Below the pieces are notes generated by a model. The model made no database searches and was not told the origin of the DNA. It worked only from the letters and a program-made list of their open reading frames with translations. Below, one piece after another: positions 1-7,991 of a stretch of DNA of 64,000 nucleotides. Within the stretch, counting starts at the first letter, position 1; the number at the start of each line of letters is the position of its first letter. Made by a program: the position numbers and the translations under genes. The DNA comes from Planctomycetota bacterium (GTDB lineage Bacteria > Planctomycetota > J058 > JAJDCQ01). The stretch is taken from the NCBI GenBank assembly GCA_029260755.1, contig JAJDCQ010000059.1:24084-88083 (forward strand), given 5' to 3'.

Positions 1-250
1 ACGCCTCCGCCGTGCCGACGGTCCGGGTCTCATCGAGATCGCGGAGGTCGTCGAGGAGGCGGGCCGCCTCGCTCGCGTACTCGCCATCGGGGTGGTCGTC
101 GAGGAAGCCCGCCCAGGCGGGGATCGAGTCGACCTCGCGGGCGGCCTCGTAGGCCTCGAACTCGGTCGCGCAGCCGCCGGCGGTCAGCGGCGCGGCGAGG
201 AGGGTGGCGAAGAGCGGGATCGCGAGGACGGGGGAGCGAGACGGGCGCAT
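1..250 (-). CDS. Lipoprotein of unknown function, 3' end beyond the window
   Basis: The first 83 codons are visible; the gene runs off the left edge. Residues 1-27 form a lipoprotein signal peptide: a basic start (MRPSR), a hydrophobic stretch and the lipobox TAGGC with Cys27. The mature part is acidic and helical (FEAYEAAREVDSIPAW). The wording 'FLDDHPDGEYASEAARLLDDL' resembles the helical, TPR-like hypothetical lipoproteins common in this kind of genome, but I recognise no family. The start ATG has GGAGAGG 5 nt upstream and a plausible promoter about 30 nt further up. It is the last of three minus-strand genes (kinase, 42-residue membrane peptide, this one). Function unknown; an anchored periplasmic or outer-membrane protein is inferred. 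Confidence 0.65.
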   Translation of the reverse strand, partial: MRPSRSPVLAIPLFATLLAAPLTAGGCATEFEAYEAAREVDSIPAWAGFLDDHPDGEYASEAARLLDDLRDLDETRTVGTAEA

Positions 251-279
251 CGAGCCTCTCCGGTCGGTGGGCGGCGAGG

Positions 280-308
280 ATCGTAGCAGGTCGGGATCGA
301 CGAGTCGA
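280..308 (-). promoter_or_regulatory. Putative promoter for the lipoprotein gene
   Basis: Read on the minus strand: TCGACT (4/6 to the -35 consensus, 303-308), a 17-bp spacer, then TGC-TACGAT, an extended -10 (280-285). It lies 30 nt upstream of the ATG. Predicted by eye only. Confidence 0.4.
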
Positions 309-360
309 CGCCCCGATGCGTGAGGCGAGCGGCGAGCGGTCGGTCCCCGAGGTGGAGGCG

Positions 361-489
361 CTACGCGGTGACGGCGAGCGCCGTCGCGGCGAGGGCGAGC
401 CCGAGCCACGCGCTTCCGAGCAGGGTGAGGACGCGCTGGCGGCTCGCGGTGGAGGCGTGGGACGTCGTCTGGGCGGCTGGCGTGATCAT
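361..489 (-). CDS. Small single-pass membrane peptide, 42 aa
   Basis: A 43-codon frame with GGAG 7 nt upstream of its ATG. The first 19 residues are polar (MITPAAQTTSHASTASRQR), followed by one 22-residue hydrophobic helix (VLTLLGSAWLGLALAATALAVT) ending one residue before the stop, as in small tail-anchored or bitopic membrane peptides. It lies 150 bp downstream of the receptor-like kinase gene on the same strand and 110 bp upstream of the lipoprotein gene. No family recognised. Evidence for coding is the ribosome binding site, the clean hydrophobic helix with a basic residue at its edge, and its fit in a gap between same-strand genes; chance occurrence in GC-rich DNA cannot be excluded. Confidence 0.45.
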   Translation of the reverse strand: MITPAAQTTSHASTASRQRVLTLLGSAWLGLALAATALAVTA

Positions 490-638
490 CGGATGGCTCC
501 GGCTGCTTCTCTCCGTCTCTCGTCGGCGGATTGGACTGCCGATCGCCCCGGGGAGTTCCGCCGAAACCTCGCCCTTGCAGAAACCTCACGATCGGATCGC
601 GCCGGCGACGGGCTCGAAGCTCCCACCCGGCAACGGGA

Positions 639-3600
639 TCAGCGTTCGAGGAGCGGGGCGAGCTCGGGGTCGAGGAGCGCGATCGCCCGGACGAGTCGAT
701 CGGCGTCCGCCGCCCTCCCGAGGTCGGCGGCCGCCGCGAGGCGTGCGATGCTCCCATCGTGAATCCCGGCGCGGGTCCGCGCGAGAACGGCCGTCGGCCG
801 ATCGCTCGACGGTGGTTCGCCGGCGGCGCCCGTGCGCGCGAGGACGTAGCCCGTCAGGTCGCCGAGCCGGTCGTCGGTTCGCGGGAGCGTCGAGGCGATG
901 TGGCGCGCCTCCTCGGTGAGCGCGCGCGGGCCCCCCGCGCCGGCGGTGACGCCCGCGTCGGCGAGGGCGCAGAGGGCGACCGCGCCGAGCGCGTCGCGCC
1001 GGCCGGCGGCGAGCTGCGAGAGACTCGCCTGGATCGCCCCGTGGCGCGGCGCCGCGGCGAGGCCTCCGATCCCGGCCTCGATCGCGCCGGCGCGATCGCC
1101 GAGCGCCTCGAGGTAACGGGCCACGTTGATCTCGATGTCCCAGGCCGAGTAGCCGGCCGCTCGAGCGCGCTCGAGGTGGGCGAGCGCGTCCCGGAGCTCG
1201 CCCTCCCACCCGGCGACGTTCGCCTCGAGATGCTCGAGGCCGTCGCGTCCGACCGCGAGCGCCTGGTTGTAGAGGAGATTCGCGGGCTTGGGCTCGGGGA
1301 TGATCGCGTCGGCGATCGCGAGGATCGCCGTCAGGTCCTCCCAGCGATGGCCGGCGGCCCCGTAGCCGCTCGCGAGGAGGTGCCCGAGGGACGGGCGCCC
1401 GTCGACCCACTCGAGCGCGTCGAGGCGGTCGGCGGCGACGGCGTCCTCGCGCAGCGCGACCGCGGCCCGCGCGGCCAGGGCGCGGTCGCCCGCGACCGCC
1501 GCGGCCAGGCCGGCCCGGGCGACGGCGTCGGCGCTCCGGAGCGGCTCGAGGTCGGGCGCCACGCGGAGCAGCGCCTCGGCGACGGCGCGGGCCCGGGCGC
1601 GTCGCTGCGCCAGCCCGGTCGGGCCGAACGCCGAGGGGTCCGCCCGGGCGGGGACGGTGACCCGGGCGAGCTGCTCCGAGGCGAGGCGCCAGGCGGCGCG
1701 CTCGTCGCCGCGGTCCGCCGAGGAGGCCGCCTCGAGCCAGGCGAGGGTCGCCGCCGGGCCGCCCGCCGCCGCCTCGTCCAGCCTCGCCCGGGCGACGAGG
1801 GCGGGGTCGGGCGCAGGCGCATCGACGACGACGGCCTCGAACGTCACGGCCGGGCCCGACGACCCCCAGCCCGCGCGGGTGGCGACGGCCGCGACCGCGA
1901 ACGGGTGGGCGAGCGCGATCTCCGCGCGTGGCGTTCCGTCGGTCGCCTCGAGGCTGGCGCGGATGACATCGCCGCGTCGCTCGAGGATGAGCCGGCCGCT
2001 CGTCGGGATCGCGTCGATCGCGGCGCGCCCGAGCAGCTCGCGGCCGTGGCGCAGGACGAGGCGGTCGTCGTCGAGCTCGGCGACGAGCGGGCGCCGGTCG
2101 GGGTCGCCGAGGAGGAGGAGCGGCCCTCCCGAGCCGTCGGCGTCCCGGACGAAGCGCGCCGCCACGCGCGCCGCGGCGCCGACCGGCTCCGGCGCGAGCG
2201 CGATCGCTGGGTGGTCGGTCCGGTCGGGTCGGCCGGTCACGGTGATGGGGCCGACGACGAAGCGACCCTCTCGCATCAGGAGCGAGATCGGTCGCGCCCG
2301 CGGCTCGTCGACGGCGTGCTCGTCGGCCTCTGCGACGACCCGACCGTCGAGGAGAACCCGCGTGCCGGCTTCGCTCCCCGGAGCGAAGACGATCGTGTGG
2401 CCTCGAGCGTCGAAGACGGAGGCGGGCGAGCGGCGCTCGGCGATCACGAGCGCCTGCTGCCGCGCGTCGAGGACGAGGTGGGCCGACGGCTGGGAGTCGT
2501 CGGAGAGCCGGAGCGCGAGCCTGCCCTGGTCGATGGCCTCGGCCGAGAACCGGAGCTCGAAGGTGGGGGCGGTCCAGCGGGCGTCGCCGATCAGAAGCGC
2601 CGCCGTCGACGAGTCGTTCGCCGGCGCGAGCCTCCAGTCCGGGCCATCCTCGGTCGTCGCGGGAGAGAGGGCGACCTCGGCCGGCGAGCCGCGCGCGAGG
2701 AGGGTGCCCGCCTCGCGCGACTCGACGGAGCACGCGGAGCCGAGGTCTCCGTAGCGCACCCGGACGCGTCCGTCGGCGAGTCGGGTCGCCTCCCCCGCGA
2801 ACGCGGCGCGGAGCGCATCGGGCCCGCGTCGCGCGACGGCCGCGAGCGGCTCGGCCCGGCGCCCGGCGTCGTCTCCGAAGAGCGGCGCGCGGCGGAGGAC
2901 GGCGCCGCGGTCCGCGAGGGTGAAGACGCGGGTCCACCCGGTCGGCGGCGGCGGCTCGGGCGGCGCCGGCCGGACCCCGTCGTCCGGGCCGGGGCCGACC
3001 TCGATCGGGTCGGTCTCGCGGCCGGATCCGATCGTCGCCCGGACGCCGAGCGCGACCCCGACGCCGAAGACGAGGCCGAAGACCGCGGCCGCCGCGATCA
3101 CCGACGGCGAGGTCCAGAGCCCGGCGCGGGAACCGCCGAGGATCACGCCGGTCGACGGCCCGGGTCGGATCGAGCCGCTCTTGCGGCGCTGCGGCGCGGG
3201 GCGGCGCGGGCGAGCGGGCGCCTCGCCCCGGCCGACCGCCTCGAGCGCGGCGAGGCCTTCGGCGGGGGTCTGGTAGCGCGCGGTCGGGTCGCGGTGGGTG
3301 AGGTTCGCGACGAGCTCGGCGAAGCCGGCCGACAGCCCGATCACTCGCTCCCGCGGGTCGGGGCAGTCCTCCTCGACGTGTCGGTGCATCGTGTCGAGGG
3401 CCGTCTCGCCGGTGAGCGGCAGCGCGCCGGTGGCGGCCCGGTAGAGGAGCAGGCCGACCGCGTAGAGGTCGGCCCGGATGTCGAGCCCGGCCGTGCCGCT
3501 GACCTGCTCGGGGGCCATGTAGCTCGGCGTCCCGAGGGTGAACCCGGTCTGGGTGAGGGTCGACTCGCCGGCGACCTTGGCGAGGCCGAGGTCGGCGAGC

Positions 3601-4106
3601 TTGGGGACGCCCCCTGCGGGGAGGAGGACGTTGCTCGGCTTGACGTCGCGGTGGACGAGCCCGGCCGCGTCGATCGCGGCCAGCCCGGCGAGGATCGCGC
3701 GACCGAGGGCGACCACCTCGGCCTCCGGCAGCCGGCCGCGACCGGCGAGGATGTCCTCGAGGCTGTCGCCGTGAACGAGCTCGTAGGCGATGAACGGCAG
3801 CCCGGTGACCGGGTCGCTGCCCGAGGCGTAGACACCGACGACGTTGTCGTGGGTGACCCGGGCGGCGGCCTCGCCCTCCCGCTGGAACCGCGCCAGCGTC
3901 TCGGGGTCGTCGGCGATGTCGGGGAGGAGCACCTTGAGGGCGACGCTCGCGCCGCCGCCGGGGGGCCGGGCGCGGAAGACCAGGCCCATCCCGCCGCGTC
4001 CGATCACCTCCTCGATCGCGTAGCCGCCGATCTCGCTCGGGAGATCGGCGAAGGGGTCGGGACGCGACGGGGTGTTCCAGGTGGCGTCGTCGTTCCCGGT
4101 CACCAT
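639..4106 (-). CDS. Receptor-like Hanks-type Ser/Thr protein kinase, 1155 aa
   Basis: Cytoplasmic kinase domain at about residues 27-290: glycine loop GRGGMG (36-41), catalytic Lys58 in VALKVL, catalytic loop HRDVKPSN (152-159), APEQ (198-201). The metal-binding motif is DLG (172-174) instead of DFG, which is tolerated in many PknB-like kinases. A Pro/Arg-rich linker leads to one membrane helix (about 334-356), so some 800 residues lie outside the membrane. That part contains a beta-sandwich-like segment (about 480-690, LamG/concanavalin flavour) and a long helical, TPR-like C-terminus (about 760-1155). By family knowledge it phosphorylates proteins on Ser/Thr in response to an external signal; ligand and substrates are unknown. 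It lies 55 bp downstream of hpnR with its own possible promoter, so it may be co-transcribed with hpnR or independent. Kinase identity is secure; the outer domains are inferred. Confidence 0.93.
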   Translation of the reverse strand: MVTGNDDATWNTPSRPDPFADLPSEIGGYAIEEVIGRGGMGLVFRARPPGGGASVALKVLLPDIADDPETLARFQREGEAAARVTHDNVVGVYASGSDPVTGLPFIAYELVHGDSLEDILAGRGRLPEAEVVALGRAILAGLAAIDAAGLVHRDVKPSNVLLPAGGVPKLADLGLAKVAGESTLTQTGFTLGTPSYMAPEQVSGTAGLDIRADLYAVGLLLYRAATGALPLTGETALDTMHRHVEEDCPDPRERVIGLSAGFAELVANLTHRDPTARYQTPAEGLAALEAVGRGEAPARPRRPAPQRRKSGSIRPGPSTGVILGGSRAGLWTSPSVIAAAAVFGLVFGVGVALGVRATIGSGRETDPIEVGPGPDDGVRPAPPEPPPPTGWTRVFTLADRGAVLRRAPLFGDDAGRRAEPLAAVARRGPDALRAAFAGEATRLADGRVRVRYGDLGSACSVESREAGTLLARGSPAEVALSPATTEDGPDWRLAPANDSSTAALLIGDARWTAPTFELRFSAEAIDQGRLALRLSDDSQPSAHLVLDARQQALVIAERRSPASVFDARGHTIVFAPGSEAGTRVLLDGRVVAEADEHAVDEPRARPISLLMREGRFVVGPITVTGRPDRTDHPAIALAPEPVGAAARVAARFVRDADGSGGPLLLLGDPDRRPLVAELDDDRLVLRHGRELLGRAAIDAIPTSGRLILERRGDVIRASLEATDGTPRAEIALAHPFAVAAVATRAGWGSSGPAVTFEAVVVDAPAPDPALVARARLDEAAAGGPAATLAWLEAASSADRGDERAAWRLASEQLARVTVPARADPSAFGPTGLAQRRARARAVAEALLRVAPDLEPLRSADAVARAGLAAAVAGDRALAARAAVALREDAVAADRLDALEWVDGRPSLGHLLASGYGAAGHRWEDLTAILAIADAIIPEPKPANLLYNQALAVGRDGLEHLEANVAGWEGELRDALAHLERARAAGYSAWDIEINVARYLEALGDRAGAIEAGIGGLAAAPRHGAIQASLSQLAAGRRDALGAVALCALADAGVTAGAGGPRALTEEARHIASTLPRTDDRLGDLTGYVLARTGAAGEPPSSDRPTAVLARTRAGIHDGSIARLAAAADLGRAADADRLVRAIALLDPELAPLLER

Positions 4107-4115
4107 CGCGGGTTC

Positions 4116-4145
4116 AGCGTAGCGAATCGCGCGAGCGGGTGTCCA
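4116..4145 (-). promoter_or_regulatory. Possible promoter for the receptor kinase
   Basis: On the minus strand TGGACA (5/6, 4140-4145), 18-bp spacer, TACGCT (3/6, 4116-4121); the kinase ATG begins 10 nt after the -10. Weak -10, by eye. Confidence 0.3.
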
Positions 4146-4161
4146 ACGGGCTCGGCGCGGA

Positions 4162-5667
4162 TCACGTCAGGACCGGCGTCGTCCGCTTCTTCTCGGGCAC
4201 GTGGACGAAGAGGTCGTTCTGGGCCACCCGCTCGACCGCGGCGGGCGGCGGACGCATGGCGTAGCGGACGGGGCGGTCGTGCTCCTCGGTGAAGCGCCCC
4301 GCGTCGTAGACGTCGGTGAACTTCCAGAGCATCCGGGCGAAGTTGGTCTGGCCGCGGAGGAAGAGCGACCCGGTCCGCAGCATCGTCGCCCGGAACGCGG
4401 CGAAGCTCATGTGCTTCCGGCTGATGATCTCCTGGGTCTCGACGAGCTTCCGGTAGAAGACGGGGAGCGGCAGCTTCGTCGGGACGACCGCGTGCTGCAC
4501 GTCGAAGAGGCGGTAGTCGTGGGTGGTGAGCCGGCGCTGCTCGGTGAGCCAGAGCTCGGTCCCGGGGTAGGGCGTCGCGACGGTGAGGTGGACGATCTCG
4601 GGGACCTCCAGCGCCCACTCCTGGATGACGCGGAAGCGCTCCTCGTCCCAGCTCGGATCGGCGATGATGTTGACGGCGACGGTCATGCCGATGTCGCGCG
4701 CGATCTCGAGCGCCCGCTCGTTCTCGCCGACGTTCACCCGCTTGCGATGGTTGCTCAGGCCCTCGGCGTCGATCGCCTCGAGGCCGAGGAACATGTAGTG
4801 GAGGCCGAGGCGCTTCCAGTAGCGGAAGACCTCGTGATGGCGGATCAGGACGTCGCAGCGCGTCTCGAGGTAGTACTCCTTCTTGATCCGACGCTTCTCG
4901 AGCTCCCTCCCGATCGCGAAGCCGTGCTCGGGGTGGATGAACGCGACGTCGTCGACGAGGAACACGTTGGGCTCCTCGATGCTCGCCATCTCCTCGGCGA
5001 CCGCCTCGGGCGAGCTCTTCCGGTAGCTCCGGCCGTAGAAGGTCCACGCGCTGCAGAACGAGCAGTCCCACGGGCAGCCCCGCGTCATCTCGATCGACGC
5101 GCACGGATCGAGGATCCCGATGAAGTAGTTCCGCCGGCGCCGGGTGAGGTGCCGCGCCGGTGGGCACGCGTCGAGGTTCTCGAGGAGGGTCGGCTGCGGT
5201 CCGGTCCCGTCCCGGGTGACGACGCCCGGCAGCGTCGCGAGCTGGGGGTCGCCGAGCGCCTCGAGGACTCGAGGGAAGATCACCTCGCCCTCGCCCCGGA
5301 TCACGGCGTCGATCGCCCCGTCGCCGTGCTCGATGAGCTCCTCGGCGACGAACGAGGCGCTGTGGCCGCCGACGATGCAGAACGTGTCCGGGTTGTCCTC
5401 CTTGACCCACTTGCAGAGGTCGATCACCTCCGGGATGTTCGCGAGATAGTTCACCCCGAACGCCACGCAGCGCGGCTTGAACTCGCGCACCTCTCGCTTG
5501 AGGTCGCCGGGCTTGAAGATCTGGAGGTCGAGGAGACGGACCTCGTGGCCCGCGGCCTCGGCCGCGCCCGCGACGCGCTCGACCCCGAGCGGTTCGAGGC
5601 GGAGGTAGACCTCGGTGTAGAGGAGCGGGCTGGGATGGACCATCAGGACGCGCACGGCGGGCTCCAT
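4162..5667 (-). CDS. hpnR: Hopanoid C-3 methylase (B12-binding radical SAM)
   Basis: A 501-residue class B radical-SAM methylase. Residues 1-150 form a cobalamin-binding Rossmann domain (LMVHPSPLLYTEVYLRLEPLGVE near the start; GGHSASF at 100-106). The radical-SAM cluster motif is C198-x3-C202-x2-C205 in RGCPWDCSFCSAWTFYGRSY, a stretch I recognise as characteristic of HpnR, the enzyme that methylates C-3 of the hopanoid A-ring using SAM and methylcobalamin. Length matches the family (about 500). The frame stays open further upstream, but the chosen ATG gives the canonical N-terminus and lies 26 nt below a reasonable promoter. No squalene-hopene cyclase or other hpn gene lies in the window. It is divergent from the operon that carries ispH, an isoprenoid-precursor enzyme, and shares its 205-bp upstream region. 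Family confident; exact methylation product inferred. Confidence 0.85.
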   Translation of the reverse strand: MEPAVRVLMVHPSPLLYTEVYLRLEPLGVERVAGAAEAAGHEVRLLDLQIFKPGDLKREVREFKPRCVAFGVNYLANIPEVIDLCKWVKEDNPDTFCIVGGHSASFVAEELIEHGDGAIDAVIRGEGEVIFPRVLEALGDPQLATLPGVVTRDGTGPQPTLLENLDACPPARHLTRRRRNYFIGILDPCASIEMTRGCPWDCSFCSAWTFYGRSYRKSSPEAVAEEMASIEEPNVFLVDDVAFIHPEHGFAIGRELEKRRIKKEYYLETRCDVLIRHHEVFRYWKRLGLHYMFLGLEAIDAEGLSNHRKRVNVGENERALEIARDIGMTVAVNIIADPSWDEERFRVIQEWALEVPEIVHLTVATPYPGTELWLTEQRRLTTHDYRLFDVQHAVVPTKLPLPVFYRKLVETQEIISRKHMSFAAFRATMLRTGSLFLRGQTNFARMLWKFTDVYDAGRFTEEHDRPVRYAMRPPPAAVERVAQNDLFVHVPEKKRTTPVLT

Positions 5668-5692
5668 GGCCGGTAGGGCCTTGTGGTCGAGA

Positions 5693-5721
5693 ACCTTAGC
5701 CCGGCGGCGATCTCGATTCAA
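5693..5721 (-). promoter_or_regulatory. Putative hpnR promoter
   Basis: On the minus strand TTGAAT (4/6, 5716-5721), spacer exactly 17 bp, TAAGGT (3/6, 5693-5698), with the hpnR ATG 26 nt beyond. By eye. Confidence 0.4.
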
Positions 5722-5753
5722 CAGCGATCTCGGACGGGCGAGCCCCGGTCGGC

Positions 5754-5780
5754 TTGACGGGCTCGCCTCGCCGCGATAAA
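5754..5780 (+). promoter_or_regulatory. Putative promoter of the membrane protein-regulator-ispH operon
   Basis: TTGACG (5/6 to -35, 5754-5759) and GATAAA (4/6 to -10, 5775-5780) with a short 15-bp spacer. The two palindromes at 5783-5816 begin 2 bp after the -10, so a bound protein would cover the start point. Confidence 0.45.
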
Positions 5781-5782
5781 AC

Positions 5783-5816
5783 ACTTTGCAGAGCAAAGTC
5801 GCTTTGTGACGCAAAG
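5783..5816. promoter_or_regulatory. Two tandem palindromic operator-like sites, CTTTG-N5-CAAAG
   Basis: Site 1 is ACTTTGC-AGA-GCAAAGT (5783-5799), a perfect 7+3+7 palindrome. Site 2 is CTTTG-TGACG-CAAAG (5802-5816), with the same 5+5+5 core spacing. Their centres are 18 bp apart. The sites are AT-rich against very GC-rich surroundings and lie directly after the predicted -10 of the operon that encodes a winged-helix regulator (6568-7005). Autorepression by that regulator is the natural inference; the distance to hpnR (start at 5667) means hpnR could be affected too. Confidence 0.6.
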
Positions 5817-5872
5817 TGCTCGCGGGCGTCGAAGCCGAAGAGCGGCGCCCGCTCGAGGAAGGGATCGAGAGA

Positions 5873-6571
5873 GTGAGCGACCCGACACGCCCGACGCCCG
5901 ACGCCCCGCGCGGGACATCCGGCACGGCGGCGCCTCCCCGGCCGGATCCGGATCCCGCCGAGGCGCTCGAGACCCTCCGGGCGATCCGCACCTTCCTCGA
6001 GGCCGGCGACGACCACGCCAGCGGAACGCGGCTCCCCGCGGCGAGCGCGTTCCTCGCCGGCTCGCTCGCCGCCATCGGCGCGGTCGTCCTCGAGACGGAC
6101 CTGCTCCCTCTGCCCGAGCCGCGAGCGTTCCTCGTCGTGTGGGGCGCCGTCTTCGGCCTCGCCTTCGTCGGCTCGTTCGCGCTCGCCGAGGTCGGCGCCC
6201 GGATCCGTGGGCTCCCGGTCCTGTCGATCCTCGCCCGACGGATGACGCTCGCGTTGCTCCCCGCCCTGCTCGGCGCGGGCGTCGCGAGCGTCGCGATCCT
6301 CGCGAGCGGGTCGATCTCGGCGCTCCCGCCGGTGTGGATGGCGTTCTACGCGACCGGGCTGCTGGCCGCCGCCGGGCCGTCGTGGCGCCCGCTCTCCCTC
6401 GTCGCGGCCGCGTTCCTCAGCGCCGCCGCCGCCGCCGCCCTCGCCGCCGAGGACGGAAGAAACATCGTCATGGGCGTCGCCTTCGGCGGCATCCATCTCG
6501 CATACGCCGTCAGCCTCTACCTCCGCAGGAGCGACCCGTGGGACGAGCACGATCGACTGGCCGGGCAGTGA
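5873..6571 (+). CDS. Six-helix integral membrane protein, regulator-associated
   Basis: 232 residues from a GTG that has GAGGAAGGG 9 nt upstream; longer frames start inside the operator region and are not preferred. A Pro-rich cytoplasmic N-terminus (about 55 residues) is followed by about six hydrophobic helices, e.g. SAFLAGSLAAIGAVVLE, VVWGAVFGLAFVGSFAL, LALLPALLGAGVASVAIL and VMGVAFGGIHLAYAVSL. No catalytic motif is visible and I do not recognise a named family. The stop overlaps the next gene's GTG by 4 bp (GTGA). Small membrane proteins of this layout are often paired with winged-helix regulators of the PF13601-like type, which is what follows here. It may sense or relay a membrane signal; that is inference. 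Confidence 0.75.
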   Translation: MSDPTRPTPDAPRGTSGTAAPPRPDPDPAEALETLRAIRTFLEAGDDHASGTRLPAASAFLAGSLAAIGAVVLETDLLPLPEPRAFLVVWGAVFGLAFVGSFALAEVGARIRGLPVLSILARRMTLALLPALLGAGVASVAILASGSISALPPVWMAFYATGLLAAAGPSWRPLSLVAAAFLSAAAAAALAAEDGRNIVMGVAFGGIHLAYAVSLYLRRSDPWDEHDRLAGQ

Positions 6572-7005
6572 CCAGGCGGGCCGACCGCGGCCCCGTCGCC
6601 TCGCCCGCCTCGCGCGCCGCCGCGCGGGCGGCCGAGGAGAGTGATGCCTCGGTTCCCGACGCGCTCCCCGACGCGATCGAGGGGCTCGATCGCGTCATCC
6701 ACGAGCGGGCCCGCCTCGCGATCGTGAGCGTCCTCGCGAGCGCCGGCGAGCTCAACTTCTCGGAGCTGCGGTCGCTCACGCGCCTCACCGACGGCAACCT
6801 CAGCGTCCACGCCCGCGTCCTCGAGGAGGCCGGCTACCTGAAGGTCCGCAAGGGCTACCAGGGGCGGCGTCCGCGGACGACCTACGCGCTCACCGCGCGC
6901 GGGCTGACGGCCGTGCGCGGGTACGTGGCCGCCCTCGAGCAGATCGTCACGAGCGTCCGCCCCGGTCCGCGCGGCTCCGGCGCCGACGGGGGGAGCGTCC
7001 GATGA
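6568..7005 (+). CDS. Winged-helix transcriptional regulator
   Basis: 145 residues from a GTG overlapping the previous stop. The wHTH lies at about residues 30-110: HERARLAIVSVLASAGELNF, then SELRSLTRLTDGNLSVHARV as the recognition helix region, then the wing YLKVRKGYQGRRPRTTYALT and the terminal helix GLTAVRGYVAALEQI. This order and wording match the MarR/ArsR-like winged-helix domain family often annotated as 'transcriptional regulator' next to a membrane protein (PF13601 type, from memory). It is sandwiched by 4-bp overlaps between a membrane protein gene and ispH. The tandem CTTTG-N5-CAAAG sites at the operon promoter are its probable operators. DNA-binding role is strong; target and ligand are inferred. 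Confidence 0.85.
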   Translation: MTRRADRGPVASPASRAAARAAEESDASVPDALPDAIEGLDRVIHERARLAIVSVLASAGELNFSELRSLTRLTDGNLSVHARVLEEAGYLKVRKGYQGRRPRTTYALTARGLTAVRGYVAALEQIVTSVRPGPRGSGADGGSVR

Positions 7006-7970
7006 CGAACGAGCTTCAGCGGCGAGAGCTCGTGGATCCGGGCGAGCCGACGATCGTGCGGACGCCGCCGTCGTCCGCGTCCGGGGCGTCGATGGAGGTC
7101 GTGCGCGCCTCGGCTATGGGGAAGTGCTTCGGCGTGCGTGACGCGATCGATCTCGCCCTCGAGGAGCGCTTTCGCGGGCGCCTGACCGTCCTCGGCGATC
7201 TCGTCCACAACCGGCAGGTGATCGAGCGGCTCGACGCGCACGGCGTCGACCGCGCGAGCTCCCTCGATGAGAGGATCGAGACCGGCTCGGTCATGATCAC
7301 CGCCCACGGGACGAGCGACCGGGTCCGGGACGAGGTCCGCGCCCGCGGCTACGAGCTCATCGACGCGACCTGTCCGCTCGTCGAGAAGGTCCACCGCCGG
7401 GCCCGCGAGCTCGAGCGGGACGGCTTCCACGTGGCCGTCGTCGGCAAGAAGGGGCACGTCGAGGTGCGCGGGCTGACCGGCGACCTGAGCGAGGCGAGCG
7501 TCGTGACGACCGAGGCCGACCTCGAGGACCTCCGCGGGCGGGCGCGGGTGGCCTTCGTCGCGCAGACGACGGAGACGACCGAGCGGTTCGACGCGATGGT
7601 CGCCGCCGCCCGGGCGCTCCTCGAGCCGGACGGCGTCGAGATCGCCTCGATCGACACGACCTGTCAGCCGACCCGCGATCGTCAGGCGGCGCTGCGTGAG
7701 CTGTCGCGGAGCTGCGACCTCGTCATCGTGGTCGGCGACCCGACGAGCAACAACAGCCGCAAGCTGGCCGAGACGGCCCGCGCGCTCGGCGTCGACGCGC
7801 ATCGCGTCGGGACGCCGGCCGACCTCGACCCGCGCTGGTTCCGGGGTCGTCGCCGCTGCGGGATCACCGCGGGCACCTCGACGCCCGACGAGTCGATCGA
7901 CGCGGTCGAGGGCGCGATCCGGGTGATCGCCGGCGCGCAGGCGGGCGGGGCGATCGACGACGCCGCCTGA
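7002..7970 (+). CDS. ispH: 4-Hydroxy-3-methylbut-2-enyl diphosphate reductase
   Basis: Last enzyme of the MEP pathway: an iron-sulfur enzyme that reduces HMBPP to IPP and DMAPP. 322 residues with a 30-residue N-terminal extension before the conserved core. The three cluster cysteines are visible: Cys42 (GKCFGV), Cys124 (DATCPLV) and Cys221 (DTTCQPT). Substrate-binding motifs are present: LVHN (67-70), AHGT (101-104), GDPTSNNSR (245-253) and GITAGTSTP near the C-terminus. The third motif reads TCQPT where many homologues have TCxAT. Start ATG overlaps the stop of the regulator gene (ATGA), so expression is likely coupled to it and subject to the operator pair at the operon head. Divergent neighbour hpnR uses a product of isoprenoid metabolism. 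Confidence 0.95.
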   Translation: MTNELQRRELVDPGEPTIVRTPPSSASGASMEVVRASAMGKCFGVRDAIDLALEERFRGRLTVLGDLVHNRQVIERLDAHGVDRASSLDERIETGSVMITAHGTSDRVRDEVRARGYELIDATCPLVEKVHRRARELERDGFHVAVVGKKGHVEVRGLTGDLSEASVVTTEADLEDLRGRARVAFVAQTTETTERFDAMVAAARALLEPDGVEIASIDTTCQPTRDRQAALRELSRSCDLVIVVGDPTSNNSRKLAETARALGVDAHRVGTPADLDPRWFRGRRRCGITAGTSTPDESIDAVEGAIRVIAGAQAGGAIDDAA

Positions 7971-7991
7971 CCGAGGGCGGCTCGCGAAGGC

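Noticed and set aside
531..4292. Plus-strand open frame of over 1250 codons antisense to the kinase gene
   Set aside because: It is a mirror of the kinase codon bias; the product is Arg/Glu/Gly-rich with no motif, while the minus strand gives a full kinase.
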